Part shown: positions 53,253 to 62,079 of the stretch, one piece after another
Numbering within the stretch: position 1 is the first letter of the stretch
How the letters are laid out: every line of letters begins with the position of its first letter
NCBI GenBank assembly: GCA_963807925.1
Contig: CAWEDP010000002.1
Span: forward strand, 3,224,001-3,288,000
Source: CAWEDP01 sp963807925
GTDB taxonomy: Bacteria; Acidobacteriota; Vicinamibacteria; Vicinamibacterales; CAVVIG01
Direction of reading: 5' to 3'
DNA: 64,000 nt
Program-made: the position numbers and the translations under genes
The notes under the pieces: model-generated
What the model saw: the letters and a program-made list of their open reading frames with translations, nothing else
What the model was told of the DNA's origin: nothing
The model's database searches: none

Positions 53253-53492
53253 ATGAACTATCAAGACCGCATCGTCCGAGACCCTCAGATCGTTGGAGGC
53301 GAGCCGGTCCTGAAGGGGACGCGGGTGACGTTGAAGACTGTCCTCGCGAGTCTCGCCGAGGGCGCCACGACTGCTGAAATTCTCGCCGACTTCCCTACGC
53401 TGGCTGACGAGGATGTCCGGGCCGCCATCGCGTTCGCTGCTGCCTCCGCTCAGGAGGATCTTCCGCTCGTCGAGACGCCCGTCAAACGGTGA
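53253..53492 (+). CDS. DUF433 protein (antitoxin-like)
   Basis: A 79-aa protein starting MNYQDRIVRDPQIVGGEPVL, with KGTRVTLKTVLASLAEGATT and ILADFPTLADEDVRAAIAF: the DUF433 (VapB45-like) pattern. The ATG at 53253 fits the family start. Its stop overlaps the toxin gene (GTGA). It probably neutralises the PIN-like protein. Confidence 0.88.
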   Translation: MNYQDRIVRDPQIVGGEPVLKGTRVTLKTVLASLAEGATTAEILADFPTLADEDVRAAIAFAAASAQEDLPLVETPVKR

Positions 53493-53863
53493 AGATCAAA
53501 CTCGACGAGAACCTCCCTGAGCGTCTCATCCCCGCGCTCACGGCCCTTGGCCACGACATGGACACGGTTTATGTGGAGCGGCTGAACGGCCAGGCTGATC
53601 CGAATGTCTGGACGGCGACACAAGCGGCGCAGCGATTCTTCATCACTCAAGACCTGGATTTCTCGGACATCCGCCGGTACACGCCGGGCACTCACGCTGG
53701 TCTCCTCCTTGTACGGCTGGCGCATCCCGGCCGCAACGCTCTGTTCGAGCGCGTCTCCAGCGTGTTTGAAACTGAGGATGTCGAAGGCTGGGCCGGCTGC
53801 CTGGTGGTCGTGACGGACCGCAAAGTCCGCGTCAGACGACCCGCGCGACCAACTGAACACTGA
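53489..53863 (+). CDS. DUF5615 PIN-like protein (toxin-like)
   Basis: A 124-aa protein starting MKIKLDENLPERLIPALTAL, with FFITQDLDFSDIRRYTPGTH. The Asp residues of the PIN-like active site (LDENLP, TQDLDFSD) are present. DUF433/DUF5615 pairs are common toxin-antitoxin-like modules; the nuclease activity is inferred from the fold. Confidence 0.88.
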   Translation: MKIKLDENLPERLIPALTALGHDMDTVYVERLNGQADPNVWTATQAAQRFFITQDLDFSDIRRYTPGTHAGLLLVRLAHPGRNALFERVSSVFETEDVEGWAGCLVVVTDRKVRVRRPARPTEH

Positions 53864-53904
53864 TCGGAGTCGATCCCAAGCGCGGTCCATCCTCGCGCTG
53901 GTCG

Positions 53905-56763
53905 TCAGTAACGACTTCCTCGCACGATGGTAAGCGGATGCATGGCGGCGCTTCGGCGCGAGCTCAACGAGCGGAGGATCGCATCGAGCACCGCGTCCAG
54001 TTCCTTCGCAAAGTCCTCGGCGAGAAAACGCAGGACGAGATAGCTATTTTCTTGCAGGAGTTGATCTTTCTTTCGATCACGCCGGTACGCGACTGGATCC
54101 GCGAGATGCTGCGCGCCGTCCACCTCAATCACCAGGCGCGAATCGACGCAGAATCGGTCGATTTCCATCTGTCCGCGACCGTCGAACGCGATTGGCAGAT
54201 CGGCATTAAGCTGAAATCGTCCACGCGTTTCAGGCAGCGTTTCCAGACGTCTGTAGAGGAAGGCTTCGGACGCGCTTCGCGCGCGATGTGCCCCTTCGCT
54301 ATCAGGAGGGATCGGACGCGCAGCTGTGACAAACAGGTTTGCCAGCGGTGTGTCAACGCCGTCGCGCACGAGACGCCGCACGCTGGTTGCATAGTCGCGT
54401 TTCCAGCTGGGATCGGCCGGCAACGTCACGTCGGCGGGCCAGCCCGGAATTGCGCTGGCAGGCACGACAATTGTGTAGCCGACGGCTTCGTAGCCGCGGC
54501 AGCGCCGATCGAACATGCGCGCCAGCATGGGCACGTTCAGGTCCGCGTAGTCGTGCACGCGGACTTCACGTTTGCCGTCGTACAGACGATGGAGCCGTCC
54601 GACGTACTGCGCGATCGTCCCGCGCCACGATACGGGCAGCGTCAGGAAGAGCGTGTCCAAGCGGGGGTCGTCGAATCCCTCTCCGATGTACTTGCCGGTT
54701 GCGAGGATGACGCGGCCCTCATCCGGGGGAATCGCCGTCAATCGGTCGGCCGCCGCCTGCCGCTGCTTCTTGCCCATTCCGCCGCGCAGCGTCACAACGT
54801 GAGCCACCTTCCCGGATAGCTCGCTCTCGAATCGGTCGAGGTGCTCATTGCGCTCTGTCAGTACGAGCGGCGATCGCCCCGCGTCGACCGCGTGCACGAC
54901 CTCGTCGCAGATGCGTCGATTGCGCTGCTCGTTATCCACCAGCTCCTGGTAGAGCGCCTGGAATTCGACACGTTTGTCCGGGCCTGCTTCCTTCCCCGAT
55001 CGAAATGCCGTCGGGCGAACGAGGACCGTGTGCTCGAACGGCCTCGCCCCAGCCTGCGCCCTCGCGTCGACGCGATGCCGAACCGGACCGCATTGCATGA
55101 AGATGATTGGATGGTGCCCATCCTTCCGCGTCACTGTCGCCGACAACCCGAGGACGAACCGCGCTTTCGCACGACGGACGACCTGCTCGAAGCTGTGCGC
55201 CGACAGATGGTGACATTCGTCGACGATTACGTGCCCGTAGTTGGCGACGCAGTCATCCACGACGCCTTTGCGAACGAGGCTTTGAATCACGGCCACGTCG
55301 ATGAGGCCTGTCGGCTTGTGTCGTCCGCCGCCGATTCGGCCAATCGATTTCGCAGGCACGTCCAGAAATGTCGAGAGCCGCTGGACCCATTGGTCGAGCA
55401 GCTGGCGGCGGTGCACCAGCACGAGCGTGTTGACGCCGCGCTGCGCGATCAGCCAGGCAGCAATGACCGTCTTGCCGAAGGCCGTCGTGGCGGCGAGGAC
55501 GCCGGTGTCGTGGTTCAGCATCGTGTCCGCGGCGAGGCGCTGGTCCGCTCTTAGTTCCCCCTGAAACGCGACCTCCAGGCGGTGACCGGCGAAGCGTTCG
55601 TCGCGAACGATCGGCTGGACGTTCACGTCGGTCAGTACCTGACGAACGTCCTCGAGGCACCCGCGCGGAAGGCCGATGTGGTGAGCGTGATCCTCGGCGC
55701 AGGCGATAATGCGCGGCTTGTCGTACGTCGATAGCCGCATGGCTTGCGTTTTGTAGAACTCGGGGTTCTGGAACGCCGCAACCCGCAGCAGCCGATTTCG
55801 AAGCGCCGGCAGCAACGCGTCCTTGGCAACGTAGATCTCGTTACCGAGGACCAACTCGAGAGATCGAGGCAGGTCGCCAGCGATTGGCGGGGCCCTTCGA
55901 CGCCGTGACGGCGGCGCTGTCCACGGCGTTCGCTCGTCCTCCTCGTCTGGCGGCAGCCTCACGCCGAGGATGCGCCCTCGTTGCTCGGCTTCGCGTACGA
56001 CGCCCTCGACCTGTCCGCGTGGAATTCGCCGAAGGCTCGAGAGAAAAGCCCATTGATCTTCGTGGGGGACGCCGCGCTCATCAAGGAAGACGCTGTTTCC
56101 ATCTCCGCGTCGATGCTTCTGCAAGGGCAACGCGATCAGATTGCCGAATCCGCCGTGTGGCAACGTGTCTTGATTGGGAAAGAATCGATCGTACGAGTCG
56201 AGCCCGAGGTCCGGCCGGGCGTCCATCGTCTCGGTCAGAATGTACGAGCCCAGCTTCCGCGCGAGCCCAGCCGGCACCGCTTCCTCAAAAAACAGCCACA
56301 CATGTGCGCCACGGCCAGAGCGTGACCGCTCCAGGGCCGCTGGCAGATCCATCCGCTGGGACGTCGCCATGAACGCCGTGGAATCCGCGAGCCAATCGCT
56401 CTTGTCGAAGTCGACGGCGAGGAAGAAGCACGTCTCATCGAGCAACATGGGATAGACGCCCGCGACAAACCGCTCGCCGGCGTCGTCGTGCCCCGAGAGA
56501 TGCCACCGGATGACGTTGCTGGTGACCGGTAGGAATCGCCGGTGCGGACACTCCGCGCACTTGATGCGCGGCTTCTCGCAGATGCCGCGCACCCACTCGT
56601 TCGCGCATACCGGTGCGTAGCCGGACTTGCCCGTCTTGCGGCTCTCGAACCGTCGCGGGTACACGTCGTCGCGTCCGCGGAAGAGGGACCGGAAGAGCGC
56701 GATTTTCGCCTCAGGTGACGAGAGCTGATGAACGAGAGCCTGATTCTGGTGTAGTGAATCCAT
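53905..56763 (-). CDS. TOTE conflict system protein: archaeo-eukaryotic primase, helicase and nuclease in one chain
   Basis: About 952 aa from ATG 56763 (MDSLHQNQALVHQLSSPEAK); an upstream ATG at 56814 would add 17 residues. Residues 30-260 are the TOTE-type primase (YPRRFESRKTGKSGYAPVCA, four-Cys CEKPRIKCAECPH, catalytic FLAVDFDK, and SGRGAHVWLFF). Residues 410-760 are a superfamily 2 helicase (TAFGKTVIAAWLI, VIVDECHHLSAH, YIGEGFDDPRLD). The last 110 are a DUF559/Vsr-like nuclease (EIDRFCVDSRLVIEVDGAQH). It is intact. TOTE proteins are predicted from comparative genomics to act in conflicts with mobile DNA. Confidence 0.88.
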   Translation of the reverse strand: MDSLHQNQALVHQLSSPEAKIALFRSLFRGRDDVYPRRFESRKTGKSGYAPVCANEWVRGICEKPRIKCAECPHRRFLPVTSNVIRWHLSGHDDAGERFVAGVYPMLLDETCFFLAVDFDKSDWLADSTAFMATSQRMDLPAALERSRSGRGAHVWLFFEEAVPAGLARKLGSYILTETMDARPDLGLDSYDRFFPNQDTLPHGGFGNLIALPLQKHRRGDGNSVFLDERGVPHEDQWAFLSSLRRIPRGQVEGVVREAEQRGRILGVRLPPDEEDERTPWTAPPSRRRRAPPIAGDLPRSLELVLGNEIYVAKDALLPALRNRLLRVAAFQNPEFYKTQAMRLSTYDKPRIIACAEDHAHHIGLPRGCLEDVRQVLTDVNVQPIVRDERFAGHRLEVAFQGELRADQRLAADTMLNHDTGVLAATTAFGKTVIAAWLIAQRGVNTLVLVHRRQLLDQWVQRLSTFLDVPAKSIGRIGGGRHKPTGLIDVAVIQSLVRKGVVDDCVANYGHVIVDECHHLSAHSFEQVVRRAKARFVLGLSATVTRKDGHHPIIFMQCGPVRHRVDARAQAGARPFEHTVLVRPTAFRSGKEAGPDKRVEFQALYQELVDNEQRNRRICDEVVHAVDAGRSPLVLTERNEHLDRFESELSGKVAHVVTLRGGMGKKQRQAAADRLTAIPPDEGRVILATGKYIGEGFDDPRLDTLFLTLPVSWRGTIAQYVGRLHRLYDGKREVRVHDYADLNVPMLARMFDRRCRGYEAVGYTIVVPASAIPGWPADVTLPADPSWKRDYATSVRRLVRDGVDTPLANLFVTAARPIPPDSEGAHRARSASEAFLYRRLETLPETRGRFQLNADLPIAFDGRGQMEIDRFCVDSRLVIEVDGAQHLADPVAYRRDRKKDQLLQENSYLVLRFLAEDFAKELDAVLDAILRSLSSRRSAAMHPLTIVRGSRY

Positions 56764-56963
56764 CGGGCGTCGCTCGCCGAGGCGATGATGGCATCGTCGC
56801 GACAGGAGGATCAACTAACTCGTCATTCAGCATCGGATCAGGCGCGCTGGGGTAGCGTGCAGGGTAGTACTTTGCGGCGACAAGTGCGAAGGATAAGGCG
56901 GACGCTGGCGGTCGCCGCGAGAAATCTCGAACAATTCCGCAGAAGCCGAGCGTTTGAAGCTCC

Positions 56964-57011
56964 GGTCACTCGGTTCTGGAGGCTCGAATTCTGCGCAAGA
57001 ACCGAGTGACC
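56964..57011. repeat. 14-bp hairpin whose arms echo the tRNA-Pro repeat
   Basis: GGTCACTCGGTTCT (56964-56977) is perfectly complementary to AGAACCGAGTGACC (56998-57011), with a 20-base loop. CACTCGGTTC also occurs in the tRNA-Pro anticodon arm of the left attachment repeat. It lies 44 bp from the right repeat, so it could be a recombinase arm-binding site of the mini-island. Confidence 0.5.
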
Positions 57012-57053
57012 AGCCAGACTGAATTGTGCGGTTTCTTGGGAAAATCAGAGAAG

Positions 57054-57106
<53 letters not shown>

Positions 57107-57375
57107 ACTTCAGCGGGCTGAATGCGTTCCCCTCAAATGGTGGCTTACTCGGCGGCTGGCGCCGGTGGTTATCGCGTCACCGCGCGGCAGACTTTGCGCG
57201 GACGTCGCGTTGTCCGAGCCCAGCCGCTGTCACACATAACCTGCGAGCGCACAAGTTCAAGGCGAACTCAACGCGGCTTCGGGAACCGTCCTTCAAATCT
57301 GGCGAGAGGGGGTACAGTTTTGGGTACAGTCGAGCCAATGAATAGGAATGGCCTTCGCTAAGTGATTGAAAAGAA
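57107..57375. other. Gap between tRNA fragments
   Basis: About 270 bp with no supported gene. A GTACAGTTTTGGGTACA direct repeat at about 57315 resembles short repeats often left at integration junctions. Confidence 0.35.
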
Positions 57376-57420
57376 TGGCTCCTCAGGCTGGATTCGAACC
57401 AGCAACCCTCCGGTTAACAG
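57376..57420 (-). repeat. tRNA-Asn(GTT) 3' fragment
   Basis: On the minus strand it reads CTGTTAACCGGAGGGTTGCT, then T-arm GGTTCGAATCC, acceptor strand and encoded CCA: the anticodon-to-3' half of a tRNA-Asn. The 5' half is missing. It is probably the scar of a further element that used tRNA-Asn. Confidence 0.75.
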
Positions 57421-57692
57421 CGAAGCACGCCGGATTGTCGGCGTTGCTGAACCCAGAAACTTGGTGACGCGTCCCCACTGATGCCATGCTCGCCCAGACC
57501 ACGGGCGGCAGCTACGGCCGACTTCGGCGCATTGGCGCGTTCCTGCCCGATTAACAGCATGGCTCCGGTCCTGGCGATCGCTGACATGGTGGCCGACTTC
57601 GTCGTCGACGAAGATCGTGACCCCGTTGGAGAGACTCAGACACCCATCGCAACCGGGCCGCCCCTGGTCTCACCAAGGAGAGGAGCACCAGC
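57421..57692 (+). ncRNA. IS110 left non-coding end, candidate bridge RNA region
   Basis: About 270 bp of non-coding sequence directly before the IS110 transposase, where IS110-group elements encode their bridge RNA. It contains the perfect hairpin CTTCGTCG-T-CGACGAAG (57597-57613) and other GC-rich self-complementary stretches. The bridge RNA assignment is inference from the family; guide loops were not identified. Confidence 0.35.
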
Positions 57693-59114
57693 ATGGCAGC
57701 CGCAGTCACCTCACGGTTCACCCGCAAGCAGCGCAAAGACCTCGCGCGCCGTTTGCAGTCCGCCGATCCCGGACTCGACGTCATGCATCCGAACGCGGCG
57801 GGCATCGACGTCGGCAACAGCACGCACTACGTCGCGGTCCGGCCCGATCGCGATCCGAATCCGGTCCGCCGGTTTGACTGTTTTACGGCCGATCTCCATC
57901 GACTCGCGGACTGGCTCCAGCAGTGTGGCGTCACCACCGTCGCCATGCAATCCACCGGCGTCTATTGGATCCCGCTCTACGAGATCCTCGATGCCCGCGG
58001 TCTGGAGGTGTACCTGGTCAACGCCCGGCACACGAAGAATCTGCCCGGACGCAAGACCGACGTGCAAGAGAGCCAATGGCTCTTGAAGCTCCACACCTAC
58101 GGGTTGCTGCGCAATTCGTTTCATCCCACCGCCGACATTCGCGTCATCCGGACCTACTGGCGCCAGCGCGGCGACCACGTGCGCGCGATCAGCAGCTGCA
58201 TCCAGCGCATGCAGAAGGCGTTGACGCAGATGAACATTCAGCTCGCGAATGTCATCAGCGACCTCAGCGGCTGGACCGGGATGCGGATCGTCCGCGCGAT
58301 CCTCGCCGGCGAACGGGATCCGCAGGCGCTCGCCACGTTGAGTCATCCCGGAGTTCGCGCGACTCGCGACGCGATCGCCAAAAGCCTCGAAGGCACGTGG
58401 CAACCGGACCTCCTGTTTGTGCTCCAACAAGAGGTCGTGATGTACGACGCGTACCAACAACGCATCGCGGAATGCGATCAGGCCCTCCAAGACCATCTGA
58501 AAGGCTTCGCCGACCGAATGGCCGACGCGTCCGCCGCGGCCGAGGAGCCATCCGCGCCGGCTGGCGATCGACGGCGCTCCGGTCCCAAGCGGCGCCGAAA
58601 GGCGGGCAGCCATGCCCCGCAGTTTGACTTGGGACGCGAACTGCACCGCATCAGCGGCGTCGACCTCACGCGGATCGATGGCATCGATGTCGGCGTGGCG
58701 CAGACCGTGATCAGCGAAGTCGGCCTCGAGATGTCGCGCTGGGAGGACGAGCATCACTTCGCCTCCTGGCTGGGACTCTGTCCCGATAATCGCATCACGG
58801 GCGGGAAAGTCATCCGTCGAGGCACGCGACACGTCATCAATCGTGCCGCGACCGCCCTGCGGTTGGGGGCCACCACCCTCCTCCGTAGCCAGAGTTACCT
58901 CGGCGCTCAGTACCGCCGGCTACGCGGCAAGCTCGGTGCCCCCAAGGCGATCACGGCGATGGCCCACAAGCTCGCCGTCCTCGTGTACCGCATGCTGCGG
59001 TGGGGCCACGAATACGTCGACAAGGGGATGCAGTACTACGAGGAACGACACCGCGAGCAGCAGATTCGGCACCTTAAAAAGCGAGCCGCGACACTCGGAC
59101 TCGTGGTGGTCTGA
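57693..59114 (+). CDS. IS110-family transposase
   Basis: A 473-aa protein preceded by AGGAGAGGAG. The N-terminal RuvC-like DEDD domain (GIDVGNSTHYVAV, AMQSTGVYWIPLYEIL, GRKTDVQESQW) is followed by the transposase_20 domain with its serine region (GVDLTRIDGIDVGVAQTVIS, FASWLGLCPDNRITGGKVIR). The usual Glu of the tetrad is Gln (MQSTG) and the last Asp is Glu (DVQES). I believe this is a subgroup trait rather than a defect. Intact reading frame. Confidence 0.88.
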   Translation: MAAAVTSRFTRKQRKDLARRLQSADPGLDVMHPNAAGIDVGNSTHYVAVRPDRDPNPVRRFDCFTADLHRLADWLQQCGVTTVAMQSTGVYWIPLYEILDARGLEVYLVNARHTKNLPGRKTDVQESQWLLKLHTYGLLRNSFHPTADIRVIRTYWRQRGDHVRAISSCIQRMQKALTQMNIQLANVISDLSGWTGMRIVRAILAGERDPQALATLSHPGVRATRDAIAKSLEGTWQPDLLFVLQQEVVMYDAYQQRIAECDQALQDHLKGFADRMADASAAAEEPSAPAGDRRRSGPKRRRKAGSHAPQFDLGRELHRISGVDLTRIDGIDVGVAQTVISEVGLEMSRWEDEHHFASWLGLCPDNRITGGKVIRRGTRHVINRAATALRLGATTLLRSQSYLGAQYRRLRGKLGAPKAITAMAHKLAVLVYRMLRWGHEYVDKGMQYYEERHREQQIRHLKKRAATLGLVVV

Positions 59115-59536
59115 TCGCCCGCCGGCTTGCTATTTTGAACTGGTTTCTGGAGAGACGGAAAAAGAAGCGTTAGCCGCCCTTTGCGGCGGTTTGCCGAACG
59201 TTGCCGGATCGCGCGTCATCCCTCGTAGAATCCGCCGATTTTCGACCTTCGCTTTGTGCCCCGGCTTGCTGCCGTTTGCGGCTCCTTGTTGCACCGAAAG
59301 GGCAAGAAAAGGGCAACGTCTCAGTCGTCGCCTGACGCATCAGCCCAGGACACTGACGGTGCCTCTGTCCCGTCCCTGACAGAACCCGTATGCGGGGGAG
59401 AGGCTACTTGGATCCATCAGGCGCGACTGCCTGAACCACGTGGTGGTACTCGGCGAGCCGCATTTGCGCCGAGTCCTGTCCGGCTATCTTGCATCGTTCT
59501 TCTCCTTGTTGGGAACCGGGATTCGTTCCTTCATGT
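59115..59536. other. Non-coding region after the IS110 transposase
   Basis: About 420 bp. It includes the right end of IS110 (boundary not determined) and a hairpin GCCGC-CCTTT-GCGGC (about 59172-59186) followed by TTT, a weak terminator candidate. A second stem, CTCGGCG...CGCCGAG, lies at about 59451-59475. No gene recognised. Confidence 0.4.
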
Positions 59537-60693
59537 CTAGGCCGCCGGTGCCACCGTTTTAGCGGCAGTGCGGGTGTCAGCCGGTGACGGAGTTGTGGAC
59601 CTTCCGGGTAGCAGTCGAGCTGAATTCAGGATAAAGGTGAGCTCCGACGCAACGTGAATGAACGCCGCAAGGAGTGGATTGAGAAGACCGACGGCGGCCA
59701 GTCCGACGCCGACCGCATCGACCGCGAGCGTGCCTACGAAGTTGAAGCGGATAATCCTCTGCGCGCGTCTGGCAATGCGCACGGTCTCGACGAACTTGGA
59801 CAGGTCGTTCCCGAGGAGCACTACGTCGGCGCTTTCTCGCGCCACGTCGGTTCCGGAACCCATTGCTACGCCAACCGTGGCTTGCACCAGAGCGGGCGCG
59901 TCGTTCATGCCATCCCCGACCATCGCGACCGTATGCCGGCCGGCCGCGAGGCGGCGCACCGCGACGACCTTGTCGTCGGGCAACAACTCCGCCTGGACGT
60001 CGTCCACTTCCAACGTGCGCCCGACCGCTTGGGCGACCGCCAGCGTATCGCCCGTCAGTAAGACCGTTCTGATGCCCAGACGCCGAAGCGCTCGCATTGC
60101 GTCAGGCGCCTCGGCGCGAACGCCATCAGCGATCAGGATCGCACCGAGTAGTCTGCCGCCACGGACGACCAACACCTCGGACGTCGCTTCCGGAGCTTCT
60201 ATCGAGAGCACGTCAGGCGAGAAACCGTGGCCGGCCACGAACGTGCGATTGCCGACCAGGATGTCCTCACCACTCGCGCGAGCGACAATGCCACGTCCTG
60301 GTGTGTACTCGAAGGTATCCGGCTCCACTCGCGGCAAGCGGGCAGCGTCAGCCGCCCGCACGATCGCTGTCGCGAGCGGATGCTCGGAGCGACGCTCTGC
60401 GATGGCTGCCGCTTCGAGAACGGCCCGCTCGGTGACGCCGGTGGCCGGACGGATCTCGAGAATCTCCGGTCTTCCGATGGTCACCGTTCCGGTCTTGTCA
60501 AACGCGACGGTTTTAACCTGCCAGAGGGCCTCAAGGTACCGTCCGCCTTTGATGATGGCGCCGGCGCGCGCCGCACGACCAATCGCGCCCAATACCGCGA
60601 GCGGCGTTCCGGCGGCGATGCCGCAGGCGCCCGCGACAATAATGACCGAGATCGTAGAGCGGGCGTCGCGCGTGATCACAAACGTCAGCGCCG
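59537..60693 (-). pseudogene. P1B-type metal-transporting ATPase, C-terminal part (split by insertion)
   Basis: Carries the phosphorylation motif FDKTGTVT, the ATP-binding region (SEHPLATAIV) and GDGMNDAPAL, plus the last transmembrane helices. The membrane metal site that is CPC in classical Zn/Cd/Cu pumps reads GACGIAAGTP here. The 5' part is at 62063-62833, separated by the IS3-like element. Removing the element and one target copy rejoins the frame exactly to 636 residues. It would have exported a divalent metal. Confidence 0.85.
60677..60693. repeat. 17-bp target duplication, left copy
   Basis: CACAAACGTCAGCGCCG, identical to 62063-62079. It flanks the IS3-like element exactly; the bases beyond differ on both sides. 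It is longer than the 3-5 bp usual for IS3. Confidence 0.85.
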
Positions 60694-62062
60694 TCCCCCG
60701 CCGCACGAATTGATTGGACAGCCCATTGGAGAGAGGAGAATGGGCTATGTCCAGACAGAAACCAGGCGAGGCTGGGGCCTCGGAGGGAGCCCGGAGGGCG
60801 ACCGGAGAGGCCTCAGCCTCGCCGACGCGCGCCACGGGCCGGTGGTCGGCGCGGCGCAAGATGTCAGTGGTCTTGGAGCTGCTGCGAGGCGCCGATCTCG
60901 AGACGCTCAGTCGTCGCCATGGTGTGACCGCGGCCACGATCTCCGAGTGGCGTGACAAGTTCCTCGGCGGCGGCGAGGCGCGTCTGAAGTACCACGAGGT
61001 TGCGGTGGAGGACGAGGAGACGCGGCGCTTGAAAAACGTCGTCGCGGACCTGGCGACCGAGAAGGATTCTACTCAAAGAGAAGATTCGCCACTTGGAGGC
61101 CAGCCGCCCTTTGGGCTGGTGGAGGTCGAAGCGATGAGCGGTCAGACTTCGCCCTCCACGCACTACCGATACGGCATTACACGGGTCCTCCGCGTGTGGG
61201 AGCTGCCGCGGTCGACCTTCTACGCGCAGCGCGTACAGCGCGCGGAGCCGGCGACGGGGCGACGGGGTCGAACACCGACCCTCGATGATGCGGCGCTGCT
61301 CGCACAGATTCGGGTGGTCATCGCTGACAGTCCGTTTCACGGCGAAGGGCATCGGAAGATTTGGGCGCGGCTCCGCACGCTGAAGCACGTGCGCACGTCG
61401 ATGCGCCGCGTGCTGCGCGTTATGCGCGACGCCGAGCTCCTGGCGCCCGCGCGGCAACTGGAGCCGGTGGTCGAACACCCGCATGAGGGCACCATCGTCA
61501 CGGAGCAGCCCAACGTGATGTGGGGCACCGACGCGACCGCCGCGGTGACGATCCTCGACGGCCCCGCCACGATCTTCGCGGCGATCGATCACTGCACCGC
61601 GGAATGCGTGGGCATTCACGCCACGCGTCACGGCGATCGGTTCGAAGCCTTGGAGCCACTCCGGCAAGGCGTCCGCGATCACTTCGGCGGCCTCGCCCCC
61701 GCGATCGCTCACGGGCTCGCGATTCGACACGACCACGGCAGCGTCTATCTCAGTGGCGACTTTCAGACGGAGATCACGTTTCTCGGCATGACGTCGTCGC
61801 CGGCGTTCGTCCGCCAGCCGGAAGGCAACGGCTGCATCGAACGCTTCTTTCGCACCCTGAAGGAGCAGCTACTCTGGGTCCGGCATTTCTCGACGATCGA
61901 GGAGCTGCGCCAGGCGCTCATCGCGTTCAAGGAGCGCTATAACCAGGAGTGGCTGATCGCGCGACTCGGGTATCGGTCGCCGGCGGCCGCCCGTCGATCG
62001 TTTGCGCTCACATCCGCGGCGTGATTACACTCACCGCGCTGTCCAATTTTCGTGCGGCGGTA
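60694..62062 (+). mobile_element. IS3-like insertion sequence inside the metal ATPase gene
   Basis: 1,369 bp. The ends carry imperfect inverted repeats: CCGCCGCACGAATTGATTGG on the left and, reversed, CCGCCGCACGAAAATTGG on the right. It is flanked by the 17-bp duplication. The single transposase frame is on the plus strand, opposite to the disrupted gene. Confidence 0.85.
60747..62024 (+). CDS. IS3-like transposase, OrfA and OrfB fused by an indel
   Basis: A 425-aa protein from ATG 60747 (GAGAGGAG upstream). The HTH part (LRGADLETLSRRHGVTAATI) reads to ATEKD; the next OrfA residues (LLLKEKIRHLEASRP) are in the +1 frame, while this frame runs on into OrfB. The DDE core is present: MWGTDATAAV, IRHDHGSVYLS, NGCIERFFRTLKE. 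A small indel near 61065 has thus joined the two ORFs without programmed frameshifting. Whether this product is active is unknown. Confidence 0.82.
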   Translation: MSRQKPGEAGASEGARRATGEASASPTRATGRWSARRKMSVVLELLRGADLETLSRRHGVTAATISEWRDKFLGGGEARLKYHEVAVEDEETRRLKNVVADLATEKDSTQREDSPLGGQPPFGLVEVEAMSGQTSPSTHYRYGITRVLRVWELPRSTFYAQRVQRAEPATGRRGRTPTLDDAALLAQIRVVIADSPFHGEGHRKIWARLRTLKHVRTSMRRVLRVMRDAELLAPARQLEPVVEHPHEGTIVTEQPNVMWGTDATAAVTILDGPATIFAAIDHCTAECVGIHATRHGDRFEALEPLRQGVRDHFGGLAPAIAHGLAIRHDHGSVYLSGDFQTEITFLGMTSSPAFVRQPEGNGCIERFFRTLKEQLLWVRHFSTIEELRQALIAFKERYNQEWLIARLGYRSPAAARRSFALTSAA

Positions 62063-62079
62063 CACAAACGTCAGCGCCG
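62063..62079. repeat. 17-bp target duplication, right copy
   Basis: Identical to 60677-60693; see that entry. Confidence 0.85.
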
